Below are positions 1 through 9,229 of a stretch of DNA of 64,000 nt, piece after piece. This stretch comes from Ignavibacteriota bacterium. Its GTDB lineage: Bacteria > Bacteroidota > Ignavibacteria > Ignavibacteriales > Melioribacteraceae. The notes under the pieces are model-generated. The model was not told where the DNA came from. It made no database searches and worked only from the letters and a program-made list of their open reading frames with translations. The stretch spans positions 1,696,001 through 1,760,000 of the forward strand of contig JADJGF010000001.1 of the NCBI GenBank assembly GCA_016708125.1, written 5' to 3'. A program made the translations under genes and the position numbers. Numbering within the stretch: the first letter of the stretch is position 1; the number at the start of each line of letters is the position of its first letter.

Positions 1-521
1 TTTCCCAAGCAGAGCATGGAAATGATTCTCAAGTAATTCTTTGCACAACAAGTAAAAATTTTGGCAAAAAAGTTATTGATGAAATAAATATTCAAACTGA
101 AAAACTTGAGCGAAAAGAATTTGTAAAAAAATCATTAGAAAATTCATTTGTAATTATTTTTGAAAATTTAAGCGAAGCAATTGAATTTAGTAATTTATAT
201 GCACCGGAACATCTAATTCTAAATTTTAAAAATGCAAAAACAAAATTATCAAAAATTAAAAACGCTGGTTCTGTATTTGTCGGACAGTATTCACCGGAAA
301 GTGTTGGAGATTATGCATCCGGAACAAATCATTCACTTCCAACATATGGATATGCAAAATCAATTGGCGGAGTTTCTGTTGAACAATTTATGAAGGGAAT
401 TACATTTCAAGAATTGAGCAAAGACGGATTAAAAAATATTTCACAAACAGTAATTGAATTAGCTAATGCAGAAAAATTGCAAGCTCACGCAAATGCAGTA
501 AAAATAAGGCTGGAACAATGA
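1..521 (+). CDS. hisD: Histidinol dehydrogenase, C-terminal part (5' end outside window)
   Basis: HisD oxidises L-histidinol to L-histidine in two NAD-dependent, zinc-dependent steps, the last of histidine synthesis. The frame is open from the first bases and ends at the TGA at 519-521. The start of the visible part reads AEHGNDSQVILCTTS, the HisD active-site region, followed later by GSVFVGQYSPESVGDYASG and by a GTNHSLPT stretch typical of the family. About 172 residues are visible of the usual 430 or so. The stop overlaps the hisC start by 4 bases (ATGA), so the two are translationally coupled. Identity is secure; only the 5' end is missing. Confidence 0.95.
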   Translation, partial: SQAEHGNDSQVILCTTSKNFGKKVIDEINIQTEKLERKEFVKKSLENSFVIIFENLSEAIEFSNLYAPEHLILNFKNAKTKLSKIKNAGSVFVGQYSPESVGDYASGTNHSLPTYGYAKSIGGVSVEQFMKGITFQELSKDGLKNISQTVIELANAEKLQAHANAVKIRLEQ

Positions 522-1564
522 TTGAAAAATTGGTAAGAAAAAATATTTTAAATTTAAAACCATATACTTCTGCGAGAGATTCTTTTCAAGAAGGAATTTT
601 ACTTGATGCAAATGAAAACAGTTTAGGAAGTGTAATTGAAGATGAACACAATTTGCAATTGAATAGATATCCCGATCCGGCACAAAATAAATTACGGGAA
701 AAACTTTCTAAATATCTAAATGTTTCTGCAAAGAATTTATTTTTCGGCGTTGGCTCTGATGAAATAATAGATTTGCTAATAAGAATATTTTGCAAACCGA
801 AAAAGGATTCGGTTTTAATTCCGGAGCCGACTTACGGAATGTACAAAGTTGCATGTGATGTTAATGATGTTGAAACTATTTCAATTCCTCTTGATAAAAA
901 ATTTCAAGTTGAAGTAAAAACAACTTTAGGTGCCATTCAAAAAAATACAAAAATAATTTTTCTATGTTCACCAAATAATCCAACTGCAAATTTACTTTCA
1001 AAAAATAATGTTTTAGAAATTGTAAATAAATTTAATGGAATTGTTGTAATTGATGAAGCCTACATTGACTTTAATGAAAATCAATCATTCATAGACGAGT
1101 TTAAAAAAAATAAAAATTTAGTAATTATAAGAACATTTTCAAAAGCATGGGGTTTGGCTGGAATACGTTGTGGATATTCAGTTGCTGATGAATTTATTAC
1201 AAACTTATTATTTAAAATTAAAGCGCCATATAATCTGAATAAATTAACCGCAAATGCAATTTTGGATGCTTTATCAAACGTAAAACAGAAAAACTATTTT
1301 GTAAAAAAGTTAAATTCAGAAAAAGAAAAATTAGTTATTGAATTAAAGAAAATTAAACAAGTTCAAAAAGTTTATCCAAGTGATGCAAATTTTATATTAT
1401 TCAAAATTAAAAACGCAACTGATGTTTATAATAAATTAGCTGCTAAAGGTGTGATAATTAGAAACAGAAGCAATCAATTTAACTTAGAAAATTGTTTGCG
1501 TATTTCAATTGGTACGCCAAAAGAAAACAAAATATTTTTAGCAAAACTAAAAGAAATATTATGA
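518..1564 (+). CDS. hisC: Histidinol-phosphate aminotransferase
   Basis: A PLP-dependent class I/II aminotransferase that converts imidazole-acetol phosphate and glutamate into histidinol phosphate. The 348-residue length is normal. Visible family features are DANENSLG near residue 30 (substrate recognition), SPNNPT near 151-156, VIDEAYIDF near 177-185 (PLP-ring aspartate) and TFSKAWGLAGIRCGY with the Schiff-base lysine at about K209. It overlaps hisD by 4 bases upstream and hisB by 4 bases downstream (ATGA at 1561-1564). Identity rests on these motifs plus operon position. Confidence 0.96.
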   Translation: MIEKLVRKNILNLKPYTSARDSFQEGILLDANENSLGSVIEDEHNLQLNRYPDPAQNKLREKLSKYLNVSAKNLFFGVGSDEIIDLLIRIFCKPKKDSVLIPEPTYGMYKVACDVNDVETISIPLDKKFQVEVKTTLGAIQKNTKIIFLCSPNNPTANLLSKNNVLEIVNKFNGIVVIDEAYIDFNENQSFIDEFKKNKNLVIIRTFSKAWGLAGIRCGYSVADEFITNLLFKIKAPYNLNKLTANAILDALSNVKQKNYFVKKLNSEKEKLVIELKKIKQVQKVYPSDANFILFKIKNATDVYNKLAAKGVIIRNRSNQFNLENCLRISIGTPKENKIFLAKLKEIL

Positions 1565-2163
1565 GAAAGAAAATTATAATTCAACGAAAGGCAGAAGCAA
1601 TTCGTGAAACAAAAGAAACAAAAATAAATATCTCTGTAAATATTGATGGAACCGGTGAATCAAAGATCAATACCGGAATTGGATTCTTTGATCACATGCT
1701 TGAACAAATTGCAAAGCATGGAAATATTGATTTGGATATTCATGTCGATGGAGATTTACATGTTGATGAACACCACACAGTTGAAGATGTTGGAATTACT
1801 TTAGGTGAAGTTTTACTAAAAGCACTTAGAGATAAAAAAGGAATTCAACGTTATGGGTATTATGTGCCGATGGATGAATCAATTGCACTTTGTGTAATAG
1901 ATTTGGGAGGACGTTTTTATCTAAAATTTAAAGCAAACTTCGAAAGAGAATTAGTTGGAGAGTTTCCTACAGAATTAGTTGAAGAATTTTTTAGAGGTTT
2001 GGCAAGCGGATTAAAAGCAAATATTTACATAAAAGTAAAAGGTAAAAATGATCATCATAAAATAGAGGCAATGTTTAAATCTTTTGCGAAAGCCTTAAAT
2101 GAGGCTTGCAGATTAGACGAACGTAATAATGGAAGAATTCCATCCACAAAAGGAATTATATGA
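1561..2163 (+). CDS. hisB: Imidazoleglycerol-phosphate dehydratase (monofunctional)
   Basis: Dehydrates imidazole-glycerol phosphate to imidazole-acetol phosphate, using a manganese cluster bound by histidines. The ATG at 1561 is chosen because it forms an ATGA overlap with hisC and gives a 200-residue protein starting MRKKIIIQRKAE, the normal length; the frame is open further upstream, but that part lies inside hisC. Metal-binding motifs are FFDHMLEQ, DEHHTVEDVGI and DHHKIEAMFKS, and the C-terminus RIPSTKG is characteristic. There is no N-terminal HAD phosphatase domain, unlike the bifunctional HisB of enterics and many Bacteroidetes, so a separate histidinol-phosphatase must lie elsewhere. 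Confidence 0.95.
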   Translation: MRKKIIIQRKAEAIRETKETKINISVNIDGTGESKINTGIGFFDHMLEQIAKHGNIDLDIHVDGDLHVDEHHTVEDVGITLGEVLLKALRDKKGIQRYGYYVPMDESIALCVIDLGGRFYLKFKANFERELVGEFPTELVEEFFRGLASGLKANIYIKVKGKNDHHKIEAMFKSFAKALNEACRLDERNNGRIPSTKGII

Positions 2164-2747
2164 TTGCATTAATTGATTACGGTGCTGGGAATTTAAAATC
2201 AGTTGCGAATGCTTTAGATGATCTCAATGCAGAATATATAATCACAGATAATAGTGAAGAAATAAATTCAGCTGAAAAAATTATTTTCCCTGGAGTTGGT
2301 GAAGCAACTTCAGCAATGATTAAACTAAAAGAGAAAAATATAGTTGAATCAATAAAATCAACTCAGAAACCGCTTTTGGGAATTTGTCTTGGAATGCAAT
2401 TGCTAGCAACTTTTTCTGAAGAAAGAAATACAAAATGTTTAGATGTTATAAAAGTTGTAGTCAAACAATTTGATTCATCAAAAGTTAAAGTTCCTCATAT
2501 GGGATGGAATAAAGTTGAATATAAAAATCAAAATAAACTTTTTACAAAAATTGAAAACGGTGCAACATTTTATTTTGCTAATTCATATTACGTTCCAATT
2601 ACAGAATATACTATTGCATCAACTGAATATGATATTGTTTTTAGTTCTTCAATTAATAAAAATAATTTTTACGGAGTTCAATTTCATCCCGAAAAATCGG
2701 GTGAAATTGGGCTACAATTATTAAAAAACTTTATTGAATTATGTTAA
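2160..2747 (+). CDS. hisH: Imidazole glycerol phosphate synthase, glutaminase subunit
   Basis: A class I glutamine amidotransferase that supplies ammonia to HisF. The nucleophile elbow GICLGMQLLA (Cys near residue 78) and the catalytic QFHPEKSG near the C-terminus (His and Glu) are intact. The N-terminus IALIDYGAGNLKS is typical of HisH, and 195 residues is the usual length. It overlaps hisB by 4 bases and hisA by 7. It works as a heterodimer with the hisF product encoded two genes downstream. Confidence 0.95.
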   Translation: MIALIDYGAGNLKSVANALDDLNAEYIITDNSEEINSAEKIIFPGVGEATSAMIKLKEKNIVESIKSTQKPLLGICLGMQLLATFSEERNTKCLDVIKVVVKQFDSSKVKVPHMGWNKVEYKNQNKLFTKIENGATFYFANSYYVPITEYTIASTEYDIVFSSSINKNNFYGVQFHPEKSGEIGLQLLKNFIELC

Positions 2748-3460
2748 AAATTCCGGCAATAGATATAATAGATGGAAAAGTTGTTCGGCTTTCAAAAGGA
2801 GAATACAATTCGATTGTAAGCTATAGTAAAACTCCGCTTGAGCAAGCTAAAATATATGATGTGCTTGGTTTTGAGTGGCTTCATATGGTTGATCTTTCCG
2901 GATCAAAAGATGGAAAAATAAATACTCAAAAAATAATTGAAGAAATTAAAAATAAAACAAATCTAAAAATTGAGTTTGGTGGTGGAATAAGAACAAAGAA
3001 AGATGTTGTTGAATTAAACAAATTTGGGGTTGATGGAATAATTATTGGCTCTCTTTCCATTATTGATAAAAAAGAGTTTGAGTCAATATTTACTGAAGTG
3101 ATTCCAGATAAAATTATTATTGCTTCTGATGTTTTAGATTATCAAATTAGAATTAAAGGATGGACAGAAAACTCAAATGTTAATCTTTTTGACCACATTG
3201 AATATTGCAACAAATTGGGAATTGATAACTATTTATGCACCGATATTGCCGTTGATGGAATGTTAACCGGACCAAATTACAATTTATATAAATCAATTCT
3301 TGCGAAGTATCCAAAGATAAAATTAACAGCTTCCGGTGGAGTGAGCAGTATTCATGATATAATAAAATTAGCTGAATTACCAATTAGGGGAGTTGTAATT
3401 GGTAAAGCTATTTATGAAAATAAAATAAATTTAGAGGAGTTGGCAAAACTTGCTGTGTAA
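2741..3460 (+). CDS. hisA: ProFAR isomerase
   Basis: A (beta-alpha)8-barrel isomerase that opens the ribose ring of ProFAR to give PRFAR by an Amadori rearrangement. The first catalytic aspartate is in IPAIDIIDGKVVRL near residue 8, and the second is in TDIAVDGMLTGPN. Phosphate-binding loops FGGGIR and ASGGVSS are present. It is 239 residues long, normal for HisA. It overlaps hisH by 7 bases and its last codons contain the hisF start (11-base overlap). Confidence 0.95.
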   Translation: MLKIPAIDIIDGKVVRLSKGEYNSIVSYSKTPLEQAKIYDVLGFEWLHMVDLSGSKDGKINTQKIIEEIKNKTNLKIEFGGGIRTKKDVVELNKFGVDGIIIGSLSIIDKKEFESIFTEVIPDKIIIASDVLDYQIRIKGWTENSNVNLFDHIEYCNKLGIDNYLCTDIAVDGMLTGPNYNLYKSILAKYPKIKLTASGGVSSIHDIIKLAELPIRGVVIGKAIYENKINLEELAKLAV

Positions 3461-4205
3461 AAGAATTATCCCATGTTTAGATGTAAAAGATGGAATTGTT
3501 GTAAAGGGAACAAACTTTATTAATCTTCGTGAAGCCGGCTCTGCAGTTGAGCTTGCGCAGCGTTATTATAGTGAAGGCGCAGATGAATTAGTATTTTTAG
3601 ATATTACTGCAACTTTAGAAAGAAGAAAAACTTTAGTTGAACTTGTTGAAGAAGTTTCGAAAGTTATTAGGATACCTTTTACAGTTGGAGGTGGAATATC
3701 TAAAATAGAAGATATTGAAAAATTACTAAATGCCGGTGCCGATAAAGTTTCGTTAAATTCATCAATTGTAAAAAATCCGAATTTAATATCGGAGGCATCT
3801 AAAAATTTTGGAAGCCAAGCAATTGTTGCGGCAATTGATTCTCGCACAATTGGAGATATTCATAAAGTTTATATAAAAGGCGGAACAGAAGAATCACAAT
3901 TGGAAACAATTCCTTGGTGTAAAAAAGTTGAAGAACTTGGAGCTGGAGAAATTTTGCTTACTTCAATGAATAAAGACGGAACAAAATCCGGTTACGATAT
4001 TGATTTACTCCAATATTTATCTAATGAATTGACTATACCAATTATTGCATCCGGCGGAGCGGGAACAAAGGAACATTTTCTTGAAGTATTTGAAAAAGCA
4101 AATGTTGATGCATGTTTAGCGGCAAGTTTATTTCATTATAAAGAATTAGAAATAGCAGATTTAAAAAATTATTTACATCAAAATAATATAAATGTAAGAA
4201 TATGA
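3450..4205 (+). CDS. hisF: Imidazole glycerol phosphate synthase, cyclase subunit (TTG start)
   Basis: Combines ammonia from HisH with PRFAR to make imidazole-glycerol phosphate and AICAR. The protein begins MLCKRIIPCLDVKDG, matching the very conserved HisF start, so translation must begin at the TTG at 3450. There is no in-frame ATG nearby, and a GAGGAG ribosome-binding site at 3434-3439 lies 10 bases upstream, inside hisA. Catalytic aspartates are in CLDVKDG (D11 type) and NKDGTKSGYD (D130 type). It is 251 residues long. It overlaps hisIE by 4 bases. Confidence 0.95.
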   Translation: MLCKRIIPCLDVKDGIVVKGTNFINLREAGSAVELAQRYYSEGADELVFLDITATLERRKTLVELVEEVSKVIRIPFTVGGGISKIEDIEKLLNAGADKVSLNSSIVKNPNLISEASKNFGSQAIVAAIDSRTIGDIHKVYIKGGTEESQLETIPWCKKVEELGAGEILLTSMNKDGTKSGYDIDLLQYLSNELTIPIIASGGAGTKEHFLEVFEKANVDACLAASLFHYKELEIADLKNYLHQNNINVRI

Positions 4206-4816
4206 TAAACATTGGAAATATTGATTTTTCAAAACTTGATGGATTAGTTCCCGCAATCGTAATTGATGAAATAACTAATCAAGTTTTAATGCTCGGATTT
4301 ATGAATAACGATGCATTAACTCAAACTATTGAAAAACAAAAAGTTGTTTTTTTTAGCAGAACAAAAAATAAACTTTGGCTTAAAGGTGAAACATCCGGAA
4401 ATTATTTAAATGTGGTTTCCATAAATTCCGATTGCGATAATGACACATTACTTATTTATGCAAAGCCAGATGGACCGACTTGTCATACCGGCTCGTATTC
4501 ATGTTTTGCAGAAGTAGATAAAAATAACATTCAATTTTTAGATTATTTGTATAAATTAGTAAAAAGTAGAAAAGTTGAACTTCCGGAAAATTCTTATACT
4601 ACAAAATTATTTCAGCAAGGACCAAACCGAATAATTCAAAAAGTTGGCGAAGAAGCAATAGAAACAGTAATCGCAGCGAAGAATAATGATAAGGAAGAAA
4701 TAATTAATGAAGTATCAGATTTAATATTCCACTTATTTGTAATGTTAGCCGATCAAGGAATTGAGTTTTCCGAAATAATTTCAAATCTTCAAAAACGCCA
4801 TTCTGATAAAAAATAA
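4202..4816 (+). CDS. hisIE: Bifunctional phosphoribosyl-AMP cyclohydrolase / phosphoribosyl-ATP pyrophosphatase
   Basis: Fused enzyme for steps 2 and 3 of histidine synthesis. The N-terminal HisI domain (about 1-115) shows SRTKNKLWLKGETSGN, SDCDNDTLL and GPTCHTGSYSCF, which carry the zinc cysteines and histidine. The C-terminal HisE domain (about 115-204) shows the MazG-like QKVGEEAIETVIAAKN helix. The fused order and 204-residue length are standard. It is the last his gene; a perfect palindrome at 4855-4881 follows and may serve as the operon terminator. Confidence 0.95.
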   Translation: MINIGNIDFSKLDGLVPAIVIDEITNQVLMLGFMNNDALTQTIEKQKVVFFSRTKNKLWLKGETSGNYLNVVSINSDCDNDTLLIYAKPDGPTCHTGSYSCFAEVDKNNIQFLDYLYKLVKSRKVELPENSYTTKLFQQGPNRIIQKVGEEAIETVIAAKNNDKEEIINEVSDLIFHLFVMLADQGIEFSEIISNLQKRHSDKK

Positions 4817-4854
4817 TTATTTGGTTATATTTCAATTGAATCAATTTTTAAAAT

Positions 4855-4881
4855 GATACGATCTTTTTAAAAGATCGTATC
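4855..4881. repeat. 27-bp palindromic intergenic repeat, copy 1
   Basis: The stretch has arms GATACGATCTTTT and AAAAGATCGTATC around one central T and is a perfect 13-bp inverted repeat, followed by TTTA. The same 27-bp element, slightly diverged, occurs at 35100-35126 and 50566-50592. Here it lies between the hisIE stop and sufE and may end the his transcript. Confidence 0.8.
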
Positions 4882-4906
4882 TTTAATATTTAATTAGGTT
4901 TTTCAA

Positions 4907-5329
4907 ATGTCTGTAATTGATGAGCAAAATAAAATTGTAAAAGAATTTTCTGATCTAATAGAGTGGGAAGATAAATATTCATTATTAATTAAAATGGGTA
5001 AAGAACTTGGTGAGTTAGATCCGGAAATTAAAATTGATAAAAACAAAATATCCGGTTGTCAATCGCAAGTTTGGATGCATGCAAAATTGGAAAACGGTAA
5101 AATGCAAATTGTTGGCGATAGCGATGCGATGATTGTAAAAGGTTTAGTTGCACTTTTAATTAAAGTTTATTCAAATCAAAAACCGGAAGATATTCTTTCA
5201 TCACCGCCAAAATTCCTAAATGAAATTGGAATTGATAAACATCTTTCTCCAACTCGTAAAAACGGTTTGGGAGCTATGTTAAAACAAATTCAATTATTTG
5301 CAATTGCATTTAAAACATTAGGTAAATAA
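4907..5329 (+). CDS. sufE: SufE-family sulfur acceptor protein
   Basis: SufE accepts persulfide sulfur from the cysteine desulfurase SufS and passes it to the Fe-S scaffold. The 140-residue protein carries KISGCQSQVWMHA with the sulfur-accepting cysteine near residue 51, and the usual ending with GLGAMLKQIQ. No other suf genes are adjacent, so it appears as a solo sufE. The next gene begins 1 base after its stop. Confidence 0.88.
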   Translation: MSVIDEQNKIVKEFSDLIEWEDKYSLLIKMGKELGELDPEIKIDKNKISGCQSQVWMHAKLENGKMQIVGDSDAMIVKGLVALLIKVYSNQKPEDILSSPPKFLNEIGIDKHLSPTRKNGLGAMLKQIQLFAIAFKTLGK

Positions 5330-5330
5330 G

Positions 5331-6194
5331 ATGTTTAAAGTTATTGTAAGTTTAATATTTATTTTGTCCTCTTTAATTTATTCTCAAAATAATGAAATCG
5401 CGAAATACGGAAAAATTTTAAAATTCAAATCGTCTCACTCATCTTTTCCTCATAAAAACAGGCAAGGTGGATATACATATAAAAACACGCACTACAAAGC
5501 TGATGAACATTATAGTAATTCTGATGTAATGATTTTTATTCCAAATAATTTTACGATTAAAGATTCTGTTGATCTTGTTTTTTATTTTCATGGTTGGTAT
5601 AATAATATTGATTCATCTATAACTCAATTCAATCTTATTGAACAGTTTTACCAAAGTAAAAAAAATGCAATTTTAGTTTTGCCGGAAACAGCAAAAAACT
5701 CTCCCGATTCATACGGAGGAAAATTAGAAGAGAAGGAAACATTTAGTGAATTAGTTGAAGATATAAATGAAGAATTGAATGATATATTTAATAATGAAAT
5801 CAAAATTAGAAATATTACATTGGCAGGACACAGCGGAGCTTACAGAATAATTGCTTTTATTTTATTGAATGGTGGAATTACTAATAAAATTAATAATGTT
5901 TTTCTTTTTGATGCACTTTATAATGATGCTGAAAAATTTACTTATTGGTTAGACAATTATAATGGAAAATTCATAAATATTTATACCCAAAATGGTGGAA
6001 CAAAATCGGAATCAGAAAATTTAATACTTTGTTTGGAAGGCTGGAAGCTTAATCATAAAGTAATTGATGACGATGATTTTGAACTTGATGATCTTAATCA
6101 AAGCAGAATTATTATAATTGAATCACAACTGGAACACAACGAAGTAATTCATACAAAAAATCAATTCCAAAAATTTCTTGAATCTTCTTTCTAA
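5331..6194 (+). CDS. Secreted alpha/beta-hydrolase-like protein
   Basis: I cannot name the family. The protein has 287 residues with an N-terminal signal peptide (about 1-19, hydrophobic FKVIVSLIFILSSLIYSQ). The core looks like an alpha/beta hydrolase: a strand plus oxyanion region LVFYFHGWYNN near 82-92, a nucleophile elbow LAGHSGAYR with Ser at about 168, and a late histidine in LEHNEVIH near the C-terminus. It is probably an exported esterase or peptidase-like enzyme; the substrate cannot be inferred. It lies immediately after sufE (1-base gap), which may mean co-transcription without functional linkage. Confidence 0.6.
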   Translation: MFKVIVSLIFILSSLIYSQNNEIAKYGKILKFKSSHSSFPHKNRQGGYTYKNTHYKADEHYSNSDVMIFIPNNFTIKDSVDLVFYFHGWYNNIDSSITQFNLIEQFYQSKKNAILVLPETAKNSPDSYGGKLEEKETFSELVEDINEELNDIFNNEIKIRNITLAGHSGAYRIIAFILLNGGITNKINNVFLFDALYNDAEKFTYWLDNYNGKFINIYTQNGGTKSESENLILCLEGWKLNHKVIDDDDFELDDLNQSRIIIIESQLEHNEVIHTKNQFQKFLESSF

Positions 6195-6248
6195 ATAAAT
6201 TGTATAAAATTTCAATAGTAATTTAGAAAAACTAAATGTCGGAATAAA

Positions 6249-7682
6249 ATGTTAAAATCAATAATTATTCTATTGTTAATTTCAACAAATTTTTTTGCTA
6301 ACGGAAAACCAACTGCAAATGATAAAAAAATCATTGAACTAAGTTTAAATTATCAATTTGATGAAGCTGATAAATTATTGAATGAACTTTTGAAAAGCTC
6401 AAATAATTTAAAATATCACTATCTCTATTTAAATGTGGAATTGGTAAAAATTATTAAAGCTACAGATGAAGCGCCGGTTAAGAATAGACAAAAAGTTAAA
6501 GAATCATTAAACGAAGAAATGATTAAATATTCCGAGAAAATAATTTCGCAATATGATGGCAAAGATTTATCAATTGATGACAAATTTTATTTTGGAAGTA
6601 TTTATGGATTATTAGGAAGATTTTATGGAGTAAATAAATCTTGGATGTCGGCATTCAGTAATGGTAAAGAAGGAAAAAATATTTTGGAAGAAATAATTGA
6701 AATAGATCCAAATTATACTGACGCATATTTACTTTTGGGAATGATGAATTATTATGCAGATAGATTAAGCGGAGTTACAAAATTAATTACAAGCGTTTTG
6801 GGTTTATCCGGAGATAGAAAAACCGGATTAGAATATTTACATAAAGTTGATAGAAACGGTGTTTTAACCAATTGGCAAGCTACAATGATTCTTATTGAAT
6901 TATATTCCAGACTAGAAAACAATAAATTTTCTTCGTTACCATTATTGGAAAAAATGCACAAAAATTTTCCAAACAATTCACATTTCACAAATTGGTATTG
7001 CTATGAACTAATGAATTTAGGCAATTTGAAAGAAGTTGAAAAATTAATTAATTCAGATAAAACCAATATTATATATGATGTTGTTAAAGCTCAATTTTTT
7101 CATTTAGCCGGAAATTATTCCAAATCAAATGAAATTCTAAATTTACTCTTTAAAGGAGAAGAAAGAATATTTCCATGGATTTATGAATATGCAAAATACA
7201 TGCAAGTAGTAAATTTTAAAATGCTGAATGATTTTACATCTGAGAAAAAATATAAATTAGAATTAGAAGATGACTATGTTAAATATTATGGAAAATTATT
7301 TGATAGTAATGAACTCGGAAAAGATTTGCTAAAGTATAGAGAATTAATTCAGCTTGAAGATTTTAAAAATGCTGAATCAATAAAAATTAATTTATCAAAA
7401 AGTAAATTAACCAATTCCCAGAAAGCATTTTTAAGTTATTACGATGGTGTTGAAAGTTTCAAAAGAAAAAATATGCTGAATGCCGAAAAACATTTCATCA
7501 AATCCAAATCTCTTGATAAAGAAATTTTTGGAAATGATTGTATAACACATCTTATTCAAATTTATAAAACAACAAATGCCAATAAAAATAATGTTGAAAA
7601 ATTAATTGATGAGATTAATGATTTGGATGACGAACGATTTGAATTAAGCGTTGAGGAATTAGAAGAGAAATATGATTTATAA
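6249..7682 (+). CDS. Exported TPR-repeat protein
   Basis: A 477-residue protein with a signal peptide (about 1-18, IIILLLISTNFFANG) and then an all-helical body with degenerate tetratricopeptide repeats, for example DPNYTDAYLLLGMMNYYADRL and repeated LEEAE/NAE-type helices near the C-terminus. Such proteins usually act as periplasmic scaffolds; no catalytic motif is visible. It is preceded by 54 non-coding bases and is convergent with the MFS gene (14-base gap), with no obvious terminator between them. The specific role is unknown. Confidence 0.6.
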   Translation: MLKSIIILLLISTNFFANGKPTANDKKIIELSLNYQFDEADKLLNELLKSSNNLKYHYLYLNVELVKIIKATDEAPVKNRQKVKESLNEEMIKYSEKIISQYDGKDLSIDDKFYFGSIYGLLGRFYGVNKSWMSAFSNGKEGKNILEEIIEIDPNYTDAYLLLGMMNYYADRLSGVTKLITSVLGLSGDRKTGLEYLHKVDRNGVLTNWQATMILIELYSRLENNKFSSLPLLEKMHKNFPNNSHFTNWYCYELMNLGNLKEVEKLINSDKTNIIYDVVKAQFFHLAGNYSKSNEILNLLFKGEERIFPWIYEYAKYMQVVNFKMLNDFTSEKKYKLELEDDYVKYYGKLFDSNELGKDLLKYRELIQLEDFKNAESIKINLSKSKLTNSQKAFLSYYDGVESFKRKNMLNAEKHFIKSKSLDKEIFGNDCITHLIQIYKTTNANKNNVEKLIDEINDLDDERFELSVEELEEKYDL

Positions 7683-7696
7683 TGTGTTAAAAATGT

Positions 7697-8878
7697 TCAA
7701 TTACTTTTTTTACTTTTTCTTAACTTTAGAAATAATAATGCAGAAACAATTCCGGAAACAAAAGTAAAAATCCATAAAACTTGAGAGCCGTAAATTTCAT
7801 AAATTTTTGCACCGCTCCAAGGAGCAATAGTGAACGCTAAACTAAACATCATTTGATAAAAACCCATATATTCACCGCGTCTTTTTTCCGGAGAAATATC
7901 AGTTGCTAAAGATGCTGCAGCGGGAAAGAAAATCATTTCTCCAAAAGTCCAAATTATAATTGTGATTATTAGTCCATAAATATCATTTGTAAAAGCCATT
8001 CCGCCAAAGCCAATTGCCGTAAGAATGGAGCCCAAAGTTAAACCTTTCCAATCTTCCCATTTACTCATTAGTGAATTTAAAGGAACTTCAACAAAAATAA
8101 TAATAACTGTGTTTATTGCTGTTAATAATCCGAAAGTTGCAGTTGTAAATTTTAATTGTTCAACAACAAACAAAGGCATTGAACTAAAATGCTGAAAGAA
8201 AACCATGACAACCGGCAATGAAGCAAATAAGAAAAACATGAATTGAAAATCCATCCAGACTTTTTTCTTATCCGAAATTTCAATTTCTTCTTCAATATTA
8301 ATTTGTGGTTTTAAATCCCACTTTGCAAAAATTAAAAATATTCCCGCAGCAATTGAAGTAATTCCATCAACATAAAAAAGTAAATGAAAATCAATTGAAC
8401 TTAATAATCCGCCAATAACCGGACCAATGCTCATTCCTAAATTAATTGTTAAACGATAAAGTGCGTAAGCCGGTTTTCTTTGTTCAACCGTAGCTTCGTT
8501 AGAAATAAATGCCATTCCAGCCGGACGAAAAGCTTCTGTAAATACAGCAAGAATTACACTTACAATACTTATAATTATGTAATCATCAAAAAGTGAGAAA
8601 ACGAAAAATAATAATCCGGATGAAAGAAGAGAAAATTTCATCAGATTTAACGCACCCAATTTATCACTTAATTTTCCGGCGAACGGCGCAGAAATTAAAG
8701 CTCCGATTCCATAAAAAGTTATAACTAATCCGGCTTTGCTCGGAGTAACTCCAATTTCTTGAGTTAAATAAAGTGCAAGAAACGGAAATACCATTGTTCC
8801 GGTTCTATTAATTAAAGTTACGGCGCAGATAAGCCAAATATTTTTTGGCAAACCATTTAAACTTTTCCAGAGATTCAT
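7697..8878 (-). CDS. MFS transporter, drug-efflux-like (12 TM)
   Basis: A 393-residue major facilitator with about 12 hydrophobic segments. Early GTMVFPFLALYLTQE and the loop-2/3 signature GAGKLSD-like FAGKLSDKLG near residue 62 fit the DHA1 drug:H+ antiporter group. A second loop motif with KRRGEYMGFY appears in the C-half. The protein has a short cytoplasmic tail ending LRKSKKSN. It is transcribed alone, divergently from the DUF5916 gene. The substrate cannot be told from sequence. Confidence 0.8.
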   Translation of the reverse strand: MNLWKSLNGLPKNIWLICAVTLINRTGTMVFPFLALYLTQEIGVTPSKAGLVITFYGIGALISAPFAGKLSDKLGALNLMKFSLLSSGLLFFVFSLFDDYIIISIVSVILAVFTEAFRPAGMAFISNEATVEQRKPAYALYRLTINLGMSIGPVIGGLLSSIDFHLLFYVDGITSIAAGIFLIFAKWDLKPQINIEEEIEISDKKKVWMDFQFMFFLFASLPVVMVFFQHFSSMPLFVVEQLKFTTATFGLLTAINTVIIIFVEVPLNSLMSKWEDWKGLTLGSILTAIGFGGMAFTNDIYGLIITIIIWTFGEMIFFPAAASLATDISPEKRRGEYMGFYQMMFSLAFTIAPWSGAKIYEIYGSQVLWIFTFVSGIVSALLFLKLRKSKKSN

Positions 8879-8973
8879 TAAAGTAGAATTATAAAAGTGA
8901 GTGATAATTTTAAGAAAATTAATTGATATTAGGAAAAAATCAATTTCAAAAAAAGTTGACTAAAATACTTTTG

Positions 8974-9000
8974 TAACCTTTTATAGATTTTGATCGTCTT
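8974..9000 (+). promoter_or_regulatory. ECF-sigma-like promoter candidate upstream of the DUF5916 gene
   Basis: GTAACCTTTT is followed by CGTCTT, with the AAC core and the GTC core starting 21 bases apart. This resembles the AAC (-35) and CGTC (-10) cores common to ECF-sigma promoters. A similar pair lies upstream of the ECF sigma gene at 11596-11620. The distance to the CDS is long (about 230 bases). Confidence 0.4.
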
Positions 9001-9088
9001 AATTTATAAAAATACCAGTAATAAATTATTTAGACTCAGCAACGATAACAATGACGACACAATTTAATTTTCCTAAAATAAATATCCG

Positions 9089-9126
9089 TGACAATTTTTG
9101 ACAATTTTTTACACGTAAATGACAAT
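9089..9126. repeat. Triple TGACAAT direct repeat
   Basis: TGACAAT occurs at 9089, 9099 and 9120, that is 10 and 21 bases apart (one and two helical turns). The spacing suits a regulator binding one face of the DNA upstream of the DUF5916 gene. The regulator is not known. Confidence 0.4.
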
Positions 9127-9229
9127 GTTTTTTTTAAAATCAATTAACTTTTCCTAAGTAAATCTTTTAAAGATTTAAGAAAGTAAATAATAATCAAATA
9201 AAAATTGAATAAAACTTTAAAGTAACATT

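Larger units (their letters stand above)
8879..9229. other. 351-base intergenic region with promoter motifs
   Basis: This stretch separates the divergent MFS and DUF5916 genes. I see no coding potential. It contains an ECF-type promoter candidate (8974-9000), a triple TGACAAT repeat (9089-9126) and a small AAATCTTTTAAAGATTT palindrome near 9161-9177. Confidence 0.6.

Noticed and set aside
1492..1560. N-terminal extension of hisB
   Set aside because: It overlaps the end of hisC; the ATG at 1561 gives the normal HisB length and an ATGA junction.
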